Shown: positions 54,792 through 63,819 of the stretch, in pieces
Layout of the letters: each line of letters begins with the position of its first letter
Position numbering within the stretch: the stretch's first letter is position 1
DNA from: Pseudomonas sp. RIT-PI-AD
Lineage (GTDB): Bacteria; Pseudomonadota; Gammaproteobacteria; Pseudomonadales; Pseudomonadaceae
Assembly (NCBI RefSeq): GCF_025642785.1
Contig: NZ_JANZKU010000004.1
Location: 213,725-277,724, forward strand
Direction of reading: 5' to 3'
Length of the DNA: 64,000 nucleotides
The notes under the pieces: generated by a model
Told to the model about the DNA's origin: nothing
The model's input: the letters and a program-made list of their open reading frames with translations, nothing else
Databases searched by the model: none
Translations under genes and position numbers: made by a program

Positions 54792-56627
54792 TCAGCCGGC
54801 GCGCCGGCGGCGCCATGCCCACCATCCCAGGACCACGACCGTCAACAACAGCGGCACCAGGGCGATGTTGACGAACTTCAGCACGCGTCCCAGGGCTTCG
54901 ATGTTGGCGTTCAACTGGTAGCTCACCTCGCGCAGCTCCTTGCGGATGCGCACCTTCTCCTGGAGGAACTGCTGCAGGGTGCCCTGCTGCTCCGGGGTGA
55001 GCTCCAGGGCCTTGGCCGGGTCCTGGTTCTGTTGCAGCGCGGCGAGCTTCTGCTCGGTCTCGGCCAGGCGCGCCTTGAGCGCCTCCTCCTTCTCGCGGAA
55101 CTGCGTCTCGGCATCGCGCTGCAAGGCGTCCACGACTTCGAACGGGCGGCTGAAGCGGCCTCGGGAACGCACGCTGATCAGCGCCTCGGAGCCGCTCAGG
55201 TTATCCAGCGCGTTGATCGCGAACCCCGCGTTGTCCGCCCAGGGCTGCGGCACCCGCTGGCCGAAGAAATCCTGCACGTGGACCCACATGCGATCGCTGA
55301 GCAGATCGGTGTCGGCGACCGCGATCACGTTGATGGTGTCCGTCGACTTGAGCCCGTCCTTCTGCCCCTCGATGCCGTCGGGAAAGGCGCTCTGTGCCGG
55401 ACCGGCGATTCGCGCGGCGATGGCGTAGCGCTCGCCGGTGGGCTGCAAGTCACGGATCAGCCCCTCGGGATCGTCCAGTTGCACCAGGCGCTGGGCGTCC
55501 ACCGGCATGGCGTATTCCGAGCTGCGCAGCAACGGGACGAAGCGAGTCTTGGCGCCCTCCAGGGGCTCGAGAATGCCGGCGCTGGCGACGTTCAGGTTCT
55601 CCAGGCCGGCGGTGCTCACGTCGTCTTGGTCGAGGGCGCGCTTGGGCAGGCTCAACCAGCCGGCATGCCGCACCGGTCGCTGTTCCCGGCCCATGCCCAC
55701 GGACATGGCGTAGGAACCGTCGAGCAGCACCTTGCCCGGTTGCATGCGCAGGCCCCAGGCCTTGAACAGCGGCTCCAGGTCCGACGCGCGGTCCGCCGCC
55801 TCGGCGCCCGGCATGCCCATGCCAGGGTCCGCCTCGCTGAGGGGGTCGACGAAGGCTAGCAGCTTGCCGCCGCGCAGCACGAACTGGTCGATCGCGTAGA
55901 GCGTCTGTTGCGGCAGGTGCTTGGGATGCACCAGCAACAGCACCGACACCTGGTCGGGGATGCGGTCGACGTCGGCCTTCAGGCTTTCGATCTGGAACAT
56001 CTGGCGGATTTCCTCCATCACCATCCAGGGCCCGCCGGGCTGCTGGGTGGCCATGTCGAAGCCGCCGTTGAGGGGCAGCCCGGAAAGCACACCGACCACC
56101 GGCCGCTGGGGCTTGGACAGGGTCTGCACCAGGCGGCTGAGGTCGTACTCGAGGAAGGCCTCCTGATCCGGCTGGAAGAACGGGATCACCTGGGTGTCGT
56201 CGACGCCGTTGGTCCCGGCCAGGCCGAAATACAGCTGATCGCCGCCCTGTTGCAGCGGCACGCCCTGCAAGCCGTACTCCGCGGCCTGGTCCTCTTCCTC
56301 GGAGAACGGCTCGGGATCGATGATGTGCAGCTTGATCTTGCCCTTGGCGGTCCGTTCGTAGGCCTTGAGCAGTTCCTCCACCCGCCGCGCGTAGGTGCGC
56401 AGGGCCACCAGGTCCTTGGCGGACTTGTCGGAGTAGAAGAAGTACAGGTTGATCGGCTCCTCGAGCTGGCCGAGGATCTGCCGGGTGCCGTCGGAAATGG
56501 TGTAGAGCTTCTGCTCGGTCAGGTCCAGGCGCGCGCCGGTGAGGGCCAGGCCGGAGACCATGTTGAATGCCAGGAACGCCAGGGCGATGAGCAGCAGCCC
56601 GGCGCCGGAATGCATCAGTTTCTTCAT
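54792..56627 (-). CDS. GldG-like ABC transporter accessory protein
   Basis: A 611-residue protein: an N-terminal membrane segment (LLLIALAFLAFNMVSG), a large periplasmic domain of the GldG type (DLTEQKLYTISDGTRQIL, then INLYFFYSDKSAKD and a GGKLLAFVDPLSE segment), a coiled coil (about 505-575, with EEALKARLAETEQKL) and a C-terminal membrane helix ending WWAWRRRRAG. It starts 10 bases after the permease stop. In gliding Bacteroidetes GldG works with GldA and GldF; here the role is unknown. Confidence 0.87.
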   Translation of the reverse strand: MKKLMHSGAGLLLIALAFLAFNMVSGLALTGARLDLTEQKLYTISDGTRQILGQLEEPINLYFFYSDKSAKDLVALRTYARRVEELLKAYERTAKGKIKLHIIDPEPFSEEEDQAAEYGLQGVPLQQGGDQLYFGLAGTNGVDDTQVIPFFQPDQEAFLEYDLSRLVQTLSKPQRPVVGVLSGLPLNGGFDMATQQPGGPWMVMEEIRQMFQIESLKADVDRIPDQVSVLLLVHPKHLPQQTLYAIDQFVLRGGKLLAFVDPLSEADPGMGMPGAEAADRASDLEPLFKAWGLRMQPGKVLLDGSYAMSVGMGREQRPVRHAGWLSLPKRALDQDDVSTAGLENLNVASAGILEPLEGAKTRFVPLLRSSEYAMPVDAQRLVQLDDPEGLIRDLQPTGERYAIAARIAGPAQSAFPDGIEGQKDGLKSTDTINVIAVADTDLLSDRMWVHVQDFFGQRVPQPWADNAGFAINALDNLSGSEALISVRSRGRFSRPFEVVDALQRDAETQFREKEEALKARLAETEQKLAALQQNQDPAKALELTPEQQGTLQQFLQEKVRIRKELREVSYQLNANIEALGRVLKFVNIALVPLLLTVVVLGWWAWRRRRAG

Positions 56628-56637
56628 CGGCGTGTCC

Positions 56638-57372
56638 TCAGTCGGCTTTCTTCAGGTCGACCACCACGGCGGTGGCGGCCAGCCAGGCGGCGATCAGGGA
56701 AAGGAAATACAGCAGGTCGCGCAGGTCGATCACGCCCTTGCTGATCGCCTCGAAGCGGGTCAGGAAACTCAGCGAGGCCACCGCGTCCAGCAGCGCCTGG
56801 GGCGCCCAGGCGCTGAAGGCGTCGAGCACCAGCGGGAAGCCGCTGGCGATGAACAGGAAACACAGGCTCACCGTGAGGATGAAGGCGATCACCTGGTTCT
56901 TCGCCAACGCCGACATGCAGGAACCGATGGCCAGGTAGCCGCCGGCCAGCAGCCAACTGCCGAGGTAGGCGGTGAGGATCGCGCCGTTGTCCGGCTGCCC
57001 CAGATAATTCACCGTGAGCACCATGGGAAAGGTCAGGCACAGCGCCAGCCCGGCGAATACCCAGGCCGCCAGGAACTTGCCGGTGACCGCCTCGAAGCGG
57101 GTGATCGGCAGGGTCATCAGCAGCTCGATGGAACCCGACTTGCGCTCCTCCGCCCACAGGCGCATGGCGATCGCCGGCACTAGGAACAGGTAGAGCCAGG
57201 GGTGGAAGTTGAAGAAGGGCGTCAGGCTGGCCTGATTGCTCTCGTAGAAGCCGCCCAGGTAGAAGGTGAACACGCCCGACAGCACCAGGAAGATCAGGAT
57301 GAACACGTAGGCGAGCGGCGTGGCGAAGTAGCTGGCCAGCTCGCGCTTGAACACCACCGGTAGCTGGCTCAT
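56638..57372 (-). CDS. ABC-2 type permease (GldF-like)
   Basis: A 244-residue inner-membrane protein with six predicted helices and the typical ABC-2 segment MRLWAEERKSGSIELLMTLPI between helices 2 and 3. The ATG at 57372 overlaps the ATPase stop (ATGA). It forms the membrane part of the transporter encoded at 57369-58292. GldF-like proteins have the same length and layout. The cargo is unknown. Confidence 0.9.
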   Translation of the reverse strand: MSQLPVVFKRELASYFATPLAYVFILIFLVLSGVFTFYLGGFYESNQASLTPFFNFHPWLYLFLVPAIAMRLWAEERKSGSIELLMTLPITRFEAVTGKFLAAWVFAGLALCLTFPMVLTVNYLGQPDNGAILTAYLGSWLLAGGYLAIGSCMSALAKNQVIAFILTVSLCFLFIASGFPLVLDAFSAWAPQALLDAVASLSFLTRFEAISKGVIDLRDLLYFLSLIAAWLAATAVVVDLKKAD

Positions 57373-58292
57373 GCGGCTTCCCCCCGGGTGAGGCTGCGGA
57401 ACACCTCGTCGAGGCGGCCGCGCTCGACGTCCAGCTCGCGGACATGCCAGCCGCGCGCGTGGATCAATTGATTGACCTGCGGGAAGATCACCGCGCCCGG
57501 GGCGGCGAGCAGGGTCAGGCTGTGCTCGAGGGGGTTCTCTTCCACCCCGACCACCCCCGGCAACGCCGCCAGGGCGGCACGGTCGAGCTCGGCGTCGCCG
57601 ACCAGGGTCACCGCCTGGTGGTAGCGCGAACGGCTCTCCAGCTCGAACGGCGTGCCGTCGGCCAGCAGGCGGCCGGCGGCGATCACCACCGCGCGGGTGC
57701 ATACCGCGCTGACCTCTTCGAGGATATGGGTGGAAATGATCACGATCTTGTCCCGCGCCAATCGCTTGATCAGCTCGCGGACCTGGTGTTTCTGGTTCGG
57801 ATCGAGGCCGTCGGTGGGCTCGTCGAGGATCAGCACCGGCGGCTCGTGAAGGATCGCCTGGGCCAGGCCGACCCGCCGCTTGAAGCCCTTGGACAGGGTG
57901 TCGATGGTCTGCCCGAGGACCCTCTCCAACTCCACCTGGGCCACCGCCCATTCCACCCGCCTGCGTTTTTCCGCGCCGCGGAACCCGCGCACCTCGGCGA
58001 TGAATTCGAGGAAGCCGCGCACCCGCATGTCGCCGTAGCAGGGCGCGCCTTCCGGCAGGTAGCCGATGCGCCGCTGGGCCTGCAGGGTCTGCCGCTGGAC
58101 GTCGAAACCGAGGACGCTGGCGCTACCGGCCGTCGGCGCGAGAAAGCCGGTGAGCATCTTCATGGTGGTGGACTTGCCGGCGCCGTTCGGGCCGAGAAAG
58201 CCCAGCACCTCTCCTTGCCCGACGCGGAACGACAGGTCGTCCACGACGGTGTGCTGCGCGAAACGCTTGGTCAGGTTCTTTATCTCGATCAT
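57369..58292 (-). CDS. ABC transporter ATP-binding protein (GldA-like)
   Basis: A 307-residue ATPase with Walker A GPNGAGKST (34-42), a signature LSKGFKRR (133-140, K in place of the usual G), Walker B LILDEPTDGLDP (154-165) and the His189 switch. It is the first gene of the operon; the start lies 314 bases from the divergent ptxR. As in GldA, a C-terminal region of about 80 residues follows the nucleotide-binding domain. The target substrate cannot be read from the sequence. Confidence 0.93.
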   Translation of the reverse strand: MIEIKNLTKRFAQHTVVDDLSFRVGQGEVLGFLGPNGAGKSTTMKMLTGFLAPTAGSASVLGFDVQRQTLQAQRRIGYLPEGAPCYGDMRVRGFLEFIAEVRGFRGAEKRRRVEWAVAQVELERVLGQTIDTLSKGFKRRVGLAQAILHEPPVLILDEPTDGLDPNQKHQVRELIKRLARDKIVIISTHILEEVSAVCTRAVVIAAGRLLADGTPFELESRSRYHQAVTLVGDAELDRAALAALPGVVGVEENPLEHSLTLLAAPGAVIFPQVNQLIHARGWHVRELDVERGRLDEVFRSLTRGEAA

Positions 58293-58357
58293 GGTCTTCC
58301 CACCATTGCGATAACACCCGCCCGGACGCCGGGACAGCGCGCGGCCGGGGCCGTCAA

Positions 58358-58382
58358 CGCCGGAGCGCGATGCGCTCCGGCG
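58358..58382. repeat. Perfect 11-bp inverted repeat in the ABC/ptxR spacer
   Basis: CGCCGGAGCGC and GCGCTCCGGCG flank GAT. It lies in the 314-bp spacer (58293-58606) between the divergent ABC operon and ptxR. It could be a regulator-binding palindrome or a strong stem-loop. The rest of the spacer is very GC-rich, with no other feature that I see and no gene. Confidence 0.6.
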
Positions 58383-58606
58383 GCAACGCTGACCCTCGCC
58401 GCGCACGGAAGTTCCCGCCGGCCCGGGGCAGCTCGCCGGAACCTTTGCCCCCGTGCCGGTCAGAGCCTTCGCGCGGTACGCGCGCGCCCGTCGCCGCCTT
58501 GCCATCCGGCGGCCCGTGGGGCGCTCGCCGTGGCCGCGCGAGCGCCCGCGCCGTCCCTGTCTTTTCAACCGTCTGCCCGCCGCCCCGGCGGTTCAAGGAT
58601 TTCCCT

Positions 58607-59548
58607 ATGAGTGCCTCCATGGAACGGCTCAGCCACATCAACCTCAATTACCTGTACGTGTTCGTCGCCGTCGTCGAGTACAAGAGCTTCACCGCCGCCG
58701 CCGAGGCGCTGGGCCTGTCGAAATCCCTGCTCAGCGAGCAACTGGCCCGTCTGGAGGCCAACCTGGGCACGCAATTGCTGACCCGCACCACCCGGCGCAT
58801 GGCGCTCACCGACAGCGGCGCCGTGCTCTTCGACGTGGCCCGGCGCCTGCTCGGCGAGCTGGACGGCGCCCTGGTGGACGTGCGCAACCGCCACGACGAG
58901 CCCAGCGGGCACCTGCGCATCACCGCCCCGCTGGACTTCGCCAAGTGGCACATCAGCGAGGTGGCCGCGGCCTTCATCAAGCGCTTCCCGAAGATCCAGG
59001 TGGAAATGATCGGCGACGACCAGGTGATCGACCTGGTCGGCCAGCGCATCGACCTGGCGGTGCGGGTCGGCTGGCCGAAGGATTCGGGGCTGCACGCGAA
59101 CAAGCTGGCGAGCTTCGAACAGACCCTGGTGGCGGCGCCGGAGTATTTCCGGGACCACCCCCGGCCACGCTCGCCCCAGGACCTCGCCGAGTGCGAGTGG
59201 ATCGCCCACACCCGCCTGGCGACCCCCTGGAACTGGACCTTCCGGCGCGGAGCCGAGGCCCTGGAGATCCAGACCCGCGGGCGCCTGCTGTCCAACACCA
59301 CCCTGTCGGTCTACCGCCTGGTGCTGGCCGGCGCCGGGCTGAGCATCCTGCCCAGCTTCCTGGTCGCCGGCGACCTGGCCAGCGGGCGGCTGGTGCGGGT
59401 GCTGGAGGACTGGGACCTGCCCCAGGGCGGCATCTACGCCCTCTACCCCTCGGCGCGCTACATGCCGGCGCGGGTCCGCGCGTTCATCCACTCGCTGCGC
59501 GAGCACCTGGACAGCGAACCCTTCCAGCCCCTGGCGCGCAGCGCCTGA
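58607..59548 (+). CDS. ptxR: LysR-family regulator PtxR
   Basis: A 313-residue LysR-type regulator starting MSASMERLSHINLNYLYVF, nearly identical at its start to the P. aeruginosa PtxR sequence as I recall it. The winged HTH covers about 12-70 (AAEALGLSKSLLSEQLARLE), the effector domain the rest. In P. aeruginosa PtxR activates the pvc genes and affects exotoxin A and quorum sensing. AAGGA lies 9 bases before the ATG. Its stop faces the pvcD stop with one base between, the same convergent order as in P. aeruginosa. Confidence 0.92.
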   Translation: MSASMERLSHINLNYLYVFVAVVEYKSFTAAAEALGLSKSLLSEQLARLEANLGTQLLTRTTRRMALTDSGAVLFDVARRLLGELDGALVDVRNRHDEPSGHLRITAPLDFAKWHISEVAAAFIKRFPKIQVEMIGDDQVIDLVGQRIDLAVRVGWPKDSGLHANKLASFEQTLVAAPEYFRDHPRPRSPQDLAECEWIAHTRLATPWNWTFRRGAEALEIQTRGRLLSNTTLSVYRLVLAGAGLSILPSFLVAGDLASGRLVRVLEDWDLPQGGIYALYPSARYMPARVRAFIHSLREHLDSEPFQPLARSA

Positions 59549-59549
59549 T

Positions 59550-60206
59550 TCAGTGCAAACCGCCGAGATAGGCCGCCAGCGGTTCGATCTCCGCCTCCGA
59601 CAGGCGCTGCGCGACGCCCTCCATCAACGCGCTGGTGCGCCGCGAACCGTCGCGGAAGCGCCGCAGTTGGGTCGCCAGGTACGGGCTCCACTGTCCCGCC
59701 AGGCGCGGCGCCAGCAAGGCGACCCGGCCCTCGCCGGCGTCGCCGTGGCAACTGGCGCAGGGCGGCAGGCCGCGTGCGGCGTCGCCCTGGCGGAACAGCG
59801 CGGCGACGCGCGCGCGCGCGGCCTCGTCGAGGCCGTCGGGGTCGCCGAGGGTCATGGCCTGGCGGGCGTAGAAGGCGGCGATCGCCCGCACCTCCGGTTC
59901 CTCCAGGCGCTCGCCACGGCCATCGGTGGCCGGGTTCGGCCGGCGATGGGCCTTGAGGTCGAGGATCTGCTTGTACAGGTAGGCCTCGTCGAGCCCGGCC
60001 AGCTTGGGATAGGCCTTGACCGGTGTGGCGCCGCCATTGCCGTCGTCGGCATGGCAACGGGCACAGGCCCGCTGGTTCACCGCCTGGCCGAGGGCGATCC
60101 GCGCGGGGTCGGGGCCGTCGCTTTCCGCGCCCTGGGCGCCTGTCAGCAGCAGGAGAAGCGCGAACCCGGTGCCGCGCGCATGCCTCACGCCTTGGCGCAC
60201 CCTCAT
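59550..60206 (-). CDS. pvcD: PvcD, dihaem cytochrome c
   Basis: A 218-residue periplasmic c-type cytochrome: Sec signal (about 1-27), haem sites CARCH (48-52) and CASCH (150-154), i.e. two CxxCH motifs each in its own half. The role in paerucumarin-type synthesis is not established; it may pass electrons. The ATG at 60206 overlaps the pvcC stop (ATGA). The reading frame stays open for 700 codons to 61703 through pvcC, but that extension is in the wrong frame for PvcC and is not real. Confidence 0.92.
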   Translation of the reverse strand: MRVRQGVRHARGTGFALLLLLTGAQGAESDGPDPARIALGQAVNQRACARCHADDGNGGATPVKAYPKLAGLDEAYLYKQILDLKAHRRPNPATDGRGERLEEPEVRAIAAFYARQAMTLGDPDGLDEAARARVAALFRQGDAARGLPPCASCHGDAGEGRVALLAPRLAGQWSPYLATQLRRFRDGSRRTSALMEGVAQRLSEAEIEPLAAYLGGLH

Positions 60207-61681
60207 CGCCAGGGCCCTCCGGTCCAGCCTTCGAGGTCGTAGTCGGCCATGCAGCGTTGCACCAGGTCCTCGCACGCGCCCAGGTGGCCGCGACGCCGCG
60301 CCCAGTTCAACGCATCCAGGCGGATCTGGTCGGCGTTGCCCGAGTAATGGCTTTCGTACACCGCGTGGCGGGCGCCGAACTCGCTGCCGGTGGCATCCCA
60401 GATCAGCTTGAACAGCTTCAGGCGCTGCTCGGGCGGCAGCTTGGCGCCACGGTAATAGGTGTCCACCAGGGCGCGCACCTGCGGGTCGAGCAGATCGGCC
60501 GCGGCGGACACCGTGACCAGCGGCGAGCCGCCCAGGGCGGTTTCCAGCAGCTCGCGCACCCGCTTCCAGATCTGCGGCACCTGGATGCGCAGCGCCGAGG
60601 CGTATTCCAGCTTGGGCACCCAGGCGCCGGCGGCGGTGCGCTCCGGGTCGCAGGCCATGGCGGCGGTCAGCGCCTGCAACAGGTGCTGCAGGCCGATCAG
60701 CTCGCCCAGGGCCGCCTGGATGCCGCGGAAACCCTGGGTGCCGTTGGCGCGCACGCCGAGGGACAGCAGGCCGATCATCAGTTCCAGCTTCACGCTCAGG
60801 CGGATGCCCGACTGGAAGTTGTAGAGGTTGGCGAACCCCGAGGCGGCGTAGAAGCCGGTGGCCCGCTCGCGGTCGCGGTAGACCAGCACGTCCTCCCAGG
60901 GGATCAGCGCGTTCTCGAACACCAGTACGCTGTCGTTCTCGTCGAAGCGGCTGGACAGCGGGTAGTCGAAGGGGCTGCTGGCCCGCGCCTCGTAGGACGG
61001 CCGGCAAAGCAGGCGCAGTCCCGGGTTGTCCATGCGGGCGAAGAACACCAGGGCGAAATCCTCGGCCTTGCCTTCCTCCAGCAAGGCCGAGGCGACCGGC
61101 GCGACGAAGGTGGCGTTGGTCAGGGCGCTGCCGGTGGCGAGCATCTTGCTGCCGCTGACCAGGATGCCGGCGTCGGTCTCCCGCACCACGTGGACGAACA
61201 CGTCGCGCATCTCGTGGATGGCCTTGCTGCGGTCCAGGGGCGGATTGATGATCGCGTGGTTGAGGAACAGCCCCTGGCCGGTGAAGGCGCGGTGCCAACG
61301 CCGCGCGTTGTCGGCGAACTCGCCGTAGTAGTCGGCGCCGATGGCCAGCCCGGACATGAAGGCCGCCTTGTAGTCCGGCGTCCGCCCCATGAAGCCGTAG
61401 GTCATCCGCGACCACAGGCGGATCGCCTCGCGCGACGCCAGCAGGTCGGCGGCCGAGTGCGCCGGGGTGAAGAACCGGTGGGTGCGCTGGCCGAACGCGT
61501 CGTCGCAGGTCAAGGTATCGCGCGCCTCGCCATGCAGGGCGTCGTAGAGCGCGGCGATGCTGCGCGCGGCGTTGCGGAACCCCTTGTGCTCGGTCACGTC
61601 GGCCACCGGCTCGCCGTCCAGGTAGACCTGGCGGCCGTCGCGCAGGCTGTCGAGGTAGGCCGCTGCGTTCATCAGGCTCAT
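60203..61681 (-). CDS. pvcC: PvcC, flavin-dependent aromatic monooxygenase
   Basis: A 492-residue member of the 4-hydroxyphenylacetate 3-monooxygenase (HpaB) family. In P. aeruginosa it hydroxylates the ring of the isonitrile intermediate to the catechol. Landmarks are SREAIRLWSRMTYGFMGRTPDYKAA near 80-105 and HYSGNADQIR near the C-terminus, typical of this group. It needs a separate flavin reductase, none of which is beside it. Overlaps both pvcB and pvcD by 4 bases. Confidence 0.94.
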   Translation of the reverse strand: MSLMNAAAYLDSLRDGRQVYLDGEPVADVTEHKGFRNAARSIAALYDALHGEARDTLTCDDAFGQRTHRFFTPAHSAADLLASREAIRLWSRMTYGFMGRTPDYKAAFMSGLAIGADYYGEFADNARRWHRAFTGQGLFLNHAIINPPLDRSKAIHEMRDVFVHVVRETDAGILVSGSKMLATGSALTNATFVAPVASALLEEGKAEDFALVFFARMDNPGLRLLCRPSYEARASSPFDYPLSSRFDENDSVLVFENALIPWEDVLVYRDRERATGFYAASGFANLYNFQSGIRLSVKLELMIGLLSLGVRANGTQGFRGIQAALGELIGLQHLLQALTAAMACDPERTAAGAWVPKLEYASALRIQVPQIWKRVRELLETALGGSPLVTVSAAADLLDPQVRALVDTYYRGAKLPPEQRLKLFKLIWDATGSEFGARHAVYESHYSGNADQIRLDALNWARRRGHLGACEDLVQRCMADYDLEGWTGGPWR

Positions 61682-62583
61682 GCGCTCGCCCCTCCCTCGG
61701 CATCCGCGTCGGGCGCCAGCCGATGGGGATTCAGCCAGGCCGGCGACGCATGGATGTGCACGCGGCGCAGATGCCGTTCGGAACCCGAGGTGAAGGCCTC
61801 GCGACCATGCAGCAGGCTGAAGTTATCGGTGATCGCCAGGTCCCCGGTCTGCCAGCGATGGGCGTAGAAGACCCGCGGGTCGTAGAGCGCGCCGCGCAGG
61901 CTGGCGAGTAAGGCCGCCCGCTCCTCCTCGGTGATGCCCTCGAAGCGATACTCCGACGGATTGATGAAGCTGGCATCGCCCTCGATCGGCGGCTCGCAGA
62001 AACGCAGCAGCGGAAATCCCCGTTGCGGGTGACGCTCGAGGATGGGCGCCCGCGCCACACTGCTGTAGTGCGCCGCGGAACGCCGGTAGCGCCCGGAGGC
62101 ACGGGCCCACAGCGCGCGGCTGTCGGCATCGGCCAGGCGCAACGCCAGCGGCGTGCTGGAAAAGGTGGTGCGGCCGCCCTGCCCGCCGCCCGGCGCGGCG
62201 ACGCACTGGAACACCTGGAATTCCGGCACCCGCTCCAGGTACATGCCATCCCAGTGCAGCGGCACGTAGCTGCTGGCGAAGATGTGATCCTCCGCGTCGG
62301 CCTGCTCGCGCAACTCCAGCACCGCGCCGAACGGCCACTGCATGATCTCGCCGAAGTGGGCGCAGTAGTCGGTCAGCCCCTGCGCGTCGGAAAACCCCTC
62401 GAAGCCACGCAGCAGCACCAGGTGATGCAAGCGCGCCAGGCTCTTCAACCACTCCGTAGGCAATTCGCCCACGTGCATGCCGGCGGACCGGGGCCGCAGG
62501 AGCACGCCGAACTCCGGTACCTGCCCTGCCTCGCCGGGCAATGCGCTCGCCTCGACCAGGCGCTGCTCGAACAGCCCGCTCAT
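61678..62583 (-). CDS. pvcB: PvcB, Fe(II)/2-oxoglutarate-dependent decarboxylase
   Basis: A 301-residue TauD-like dioxygenase-fold enzyme. His110-x-Asp112 (LHWDG) and the distal His259 (NFSLLHGRE) form the iron triad, and Arg274 is the candidate 2-oxoglutarate contact. In P. aeruginosa PvcB acts on the tyrosine isonitrile by oxidative decarboxylation to the alkene. The start at 62583 overlaps the pvcA stop (ATGA). Confidence 0.94.
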   Translation of the reverse strand: MSGLFEQRLVEASALPGEAGQVPEFGVLLRPRSAGMHVGELPTEWLKSLARLHHLVLLRGFEGFSDAQGLTDYCAHFGEIMQWPFGAVLELREQADAEDHIFASSYVPLHWDGMYLERVPEFQVFQCVAAPGGGQGGRTTFSSTPLALRLADADSRALWARASGRYRRSAAHYSSVARAPILERHPQRGFPLLRFCEPPIEGDASFINPSEYRFEGITEEERAALLASLRGALYDPRVFYAHRWQTGDLAITDNFSLLHGREAFTSGSERHLRRVHIHASPAWLNPHRLAPDADAEGGASA

Positions 62584-63578
62584 AGCGTCGCCTCCCCGAG
62601 GGCAACGCGCGGCGCCTGAGCCTGGCCACGCAGGCGGTAGTGGCTCGGCTGGCCGTTGATCTCCACCAGTTCGGCATCCAGCGCCTGAGCCTCGCTGCGC
62701 TTCATCAGCACGAAGCGATTGGCGGTGTTCACCGCCACCCCGTGCCAGGGCGTCAGCCAGTCGTCGCGGGTCGGCAACATGTGGATGCCCAGTTTCAGGC
62801 TGTCGGCCGGCTGCGGATGGATCGACAACCGGATGGCCTGCGGGAAGCGCTCGGCCAGCAGCCCGCCCCAGGCCCAACTGCGCTGGATCACCCCCACCGC
62901 GCGCTCCTTGGCATCGCGCTGGAGTGCGGTCTTCGACCCGGCGTAGTCGGGGGTCAGGCCGTCTTCCAGCAGGAAGCGGGTGATCGCCCGGTACAACGCC
63001 ACGCCCTCGTCGCTCGCCATCAGGGTCTCGCGGACCCGCTCCAGCGGCTCGGCGTGCTCCTGGATCAAGCGCTCGCGCAGCCAGTCGTGGTCGTCGCCAT
63101 GGCCGGCATAGGCCTCGACGTCCTCCAGGTTGAACACGCCGATGTGGGTGGCGCCGAGTTCGTCGATCAGCCGCGCCAGCGCGTCCTGATAGGCGCTGAT
63201 GGCGCCGTCGCCGATCCTTACCAGATCGCCGAACACCCGCCCGTCCGAACAGACCTTCAGATGCGCCCCCGGCGGATAGAACAACTGGATGCGCTGGCAG
63301 AGGTGGTTGAGGAACGACAGCGACAACCGCTCGGCCATGTCCGGCAACTGATGCAGCACCTTGCCCGGGTTCGGCGATTTGGCCGGGAACGCCGGCAGCA
63401 CGAATTCGATGGGCGATCCCGCGGCGACGAAGGCGGCGATTCGCGGCAACTGCACCTCGGCCACCCGACGCGCTTCGTCGGCGGCCTGTTCGGCGCGGGA
63501 TTCGGGATAGCGACGGCGATAGGGCAACAACTCGTCCAATACCCGGCGGGCGATCGCCTCGTGTTCGAAAGCAGACAT
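62580..63578 (-). CDS. pvcA: PvcA, L-tyrosine isonitrile synthase
   Basis: A 332-residue isonitrile synthase; in P. aeruginosa it makes the isonitrile of L-tyrosine using ribulose 5-phosphate as the carbon donor. The family motifs are LPAFPAKSPNPGKV (61-74) and SDGRVFGD (111-118). It is the first gene of the operon, with a divergent PAAR/Rhs gene upstream. Operon order and tight overlaps match the P. aeruginosa pvcABCD operon. Confidence 0.95.
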   Translation of the reverse strand: MSAFEHEAIARRVLDELLPYRRRYPESRAEQAADEARRVAEVQLPRIAAFVAAGSPIEFVLPAFPAKSPNPGKVLHQLPDMAERLSLSFLNHLCQRIQLFYPPGAHLKVCSDGRVFGDLVRIGDGAISAYQDALARLIDELGATHIGVFNLEDVEAYAGHGDDHDWLRERLIQEHAEPLERVRETLMASDEGVALYRAITRFLLEDGLTPDYAGSKTALQRDAKERAVGVIQRSWAWGGLLAERFPQAIRLSIHPQPADSLKLGIHMLPTRDDWLTPWHGVAVNTANRFVLMKRSEAQALDAELVEINGQPSHYRLRGQAQAPRVALGEATL

Positions 63579-63819
63579 CTACGGATTTCCTCCCTTGGTT
63601 CGCCTGGGGCGAACGGTTCCTGGAAGGCCGTTATCCTCCGAGCCCATCGCCGACGGATAAACGCCGGATCGGCGAAAACAGCGTTCGCCGTTACCGGACA
63701 ATCGCGGACGAAGTCACAGTGATGGCATTTTCTCGACGCACTACACAAATCGATTACGTCTTAGCCGTTACTATGGCGCGCCTCATTATTCAGCGCGTTC
63801 GAACAAGGATTCTTTACTC
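63579..63819. promoter_or_regulatory. Divergent control region of pvcA and the Rhs gene
   Basis: 241 bases, AT-richer than the flanking genes near 63720-63815. It should hold the pvcA promoter, a PtxR-binding site (LysR, T-N11-A) and the promoter of the Rhs gene. I see the related blocks GCCGACGGATAAACGCC and GCCGTTACCGG, but no unambiguous -10/-35. An AAGGA at 63805 precedes the Rhs ATG. Confidence 0.45.

Noticed and set aside
59550..61703. A possible PvcD fusion: the pvcD frame is open for 717 codons through pvcC
   Set aside because: The upstream 500 codons are Arg/Gly/Pro/Ala noise in the wrong frame of pvcC. The real start at 60206 overlaps the pvcC stop and gives a proper signal peptide.
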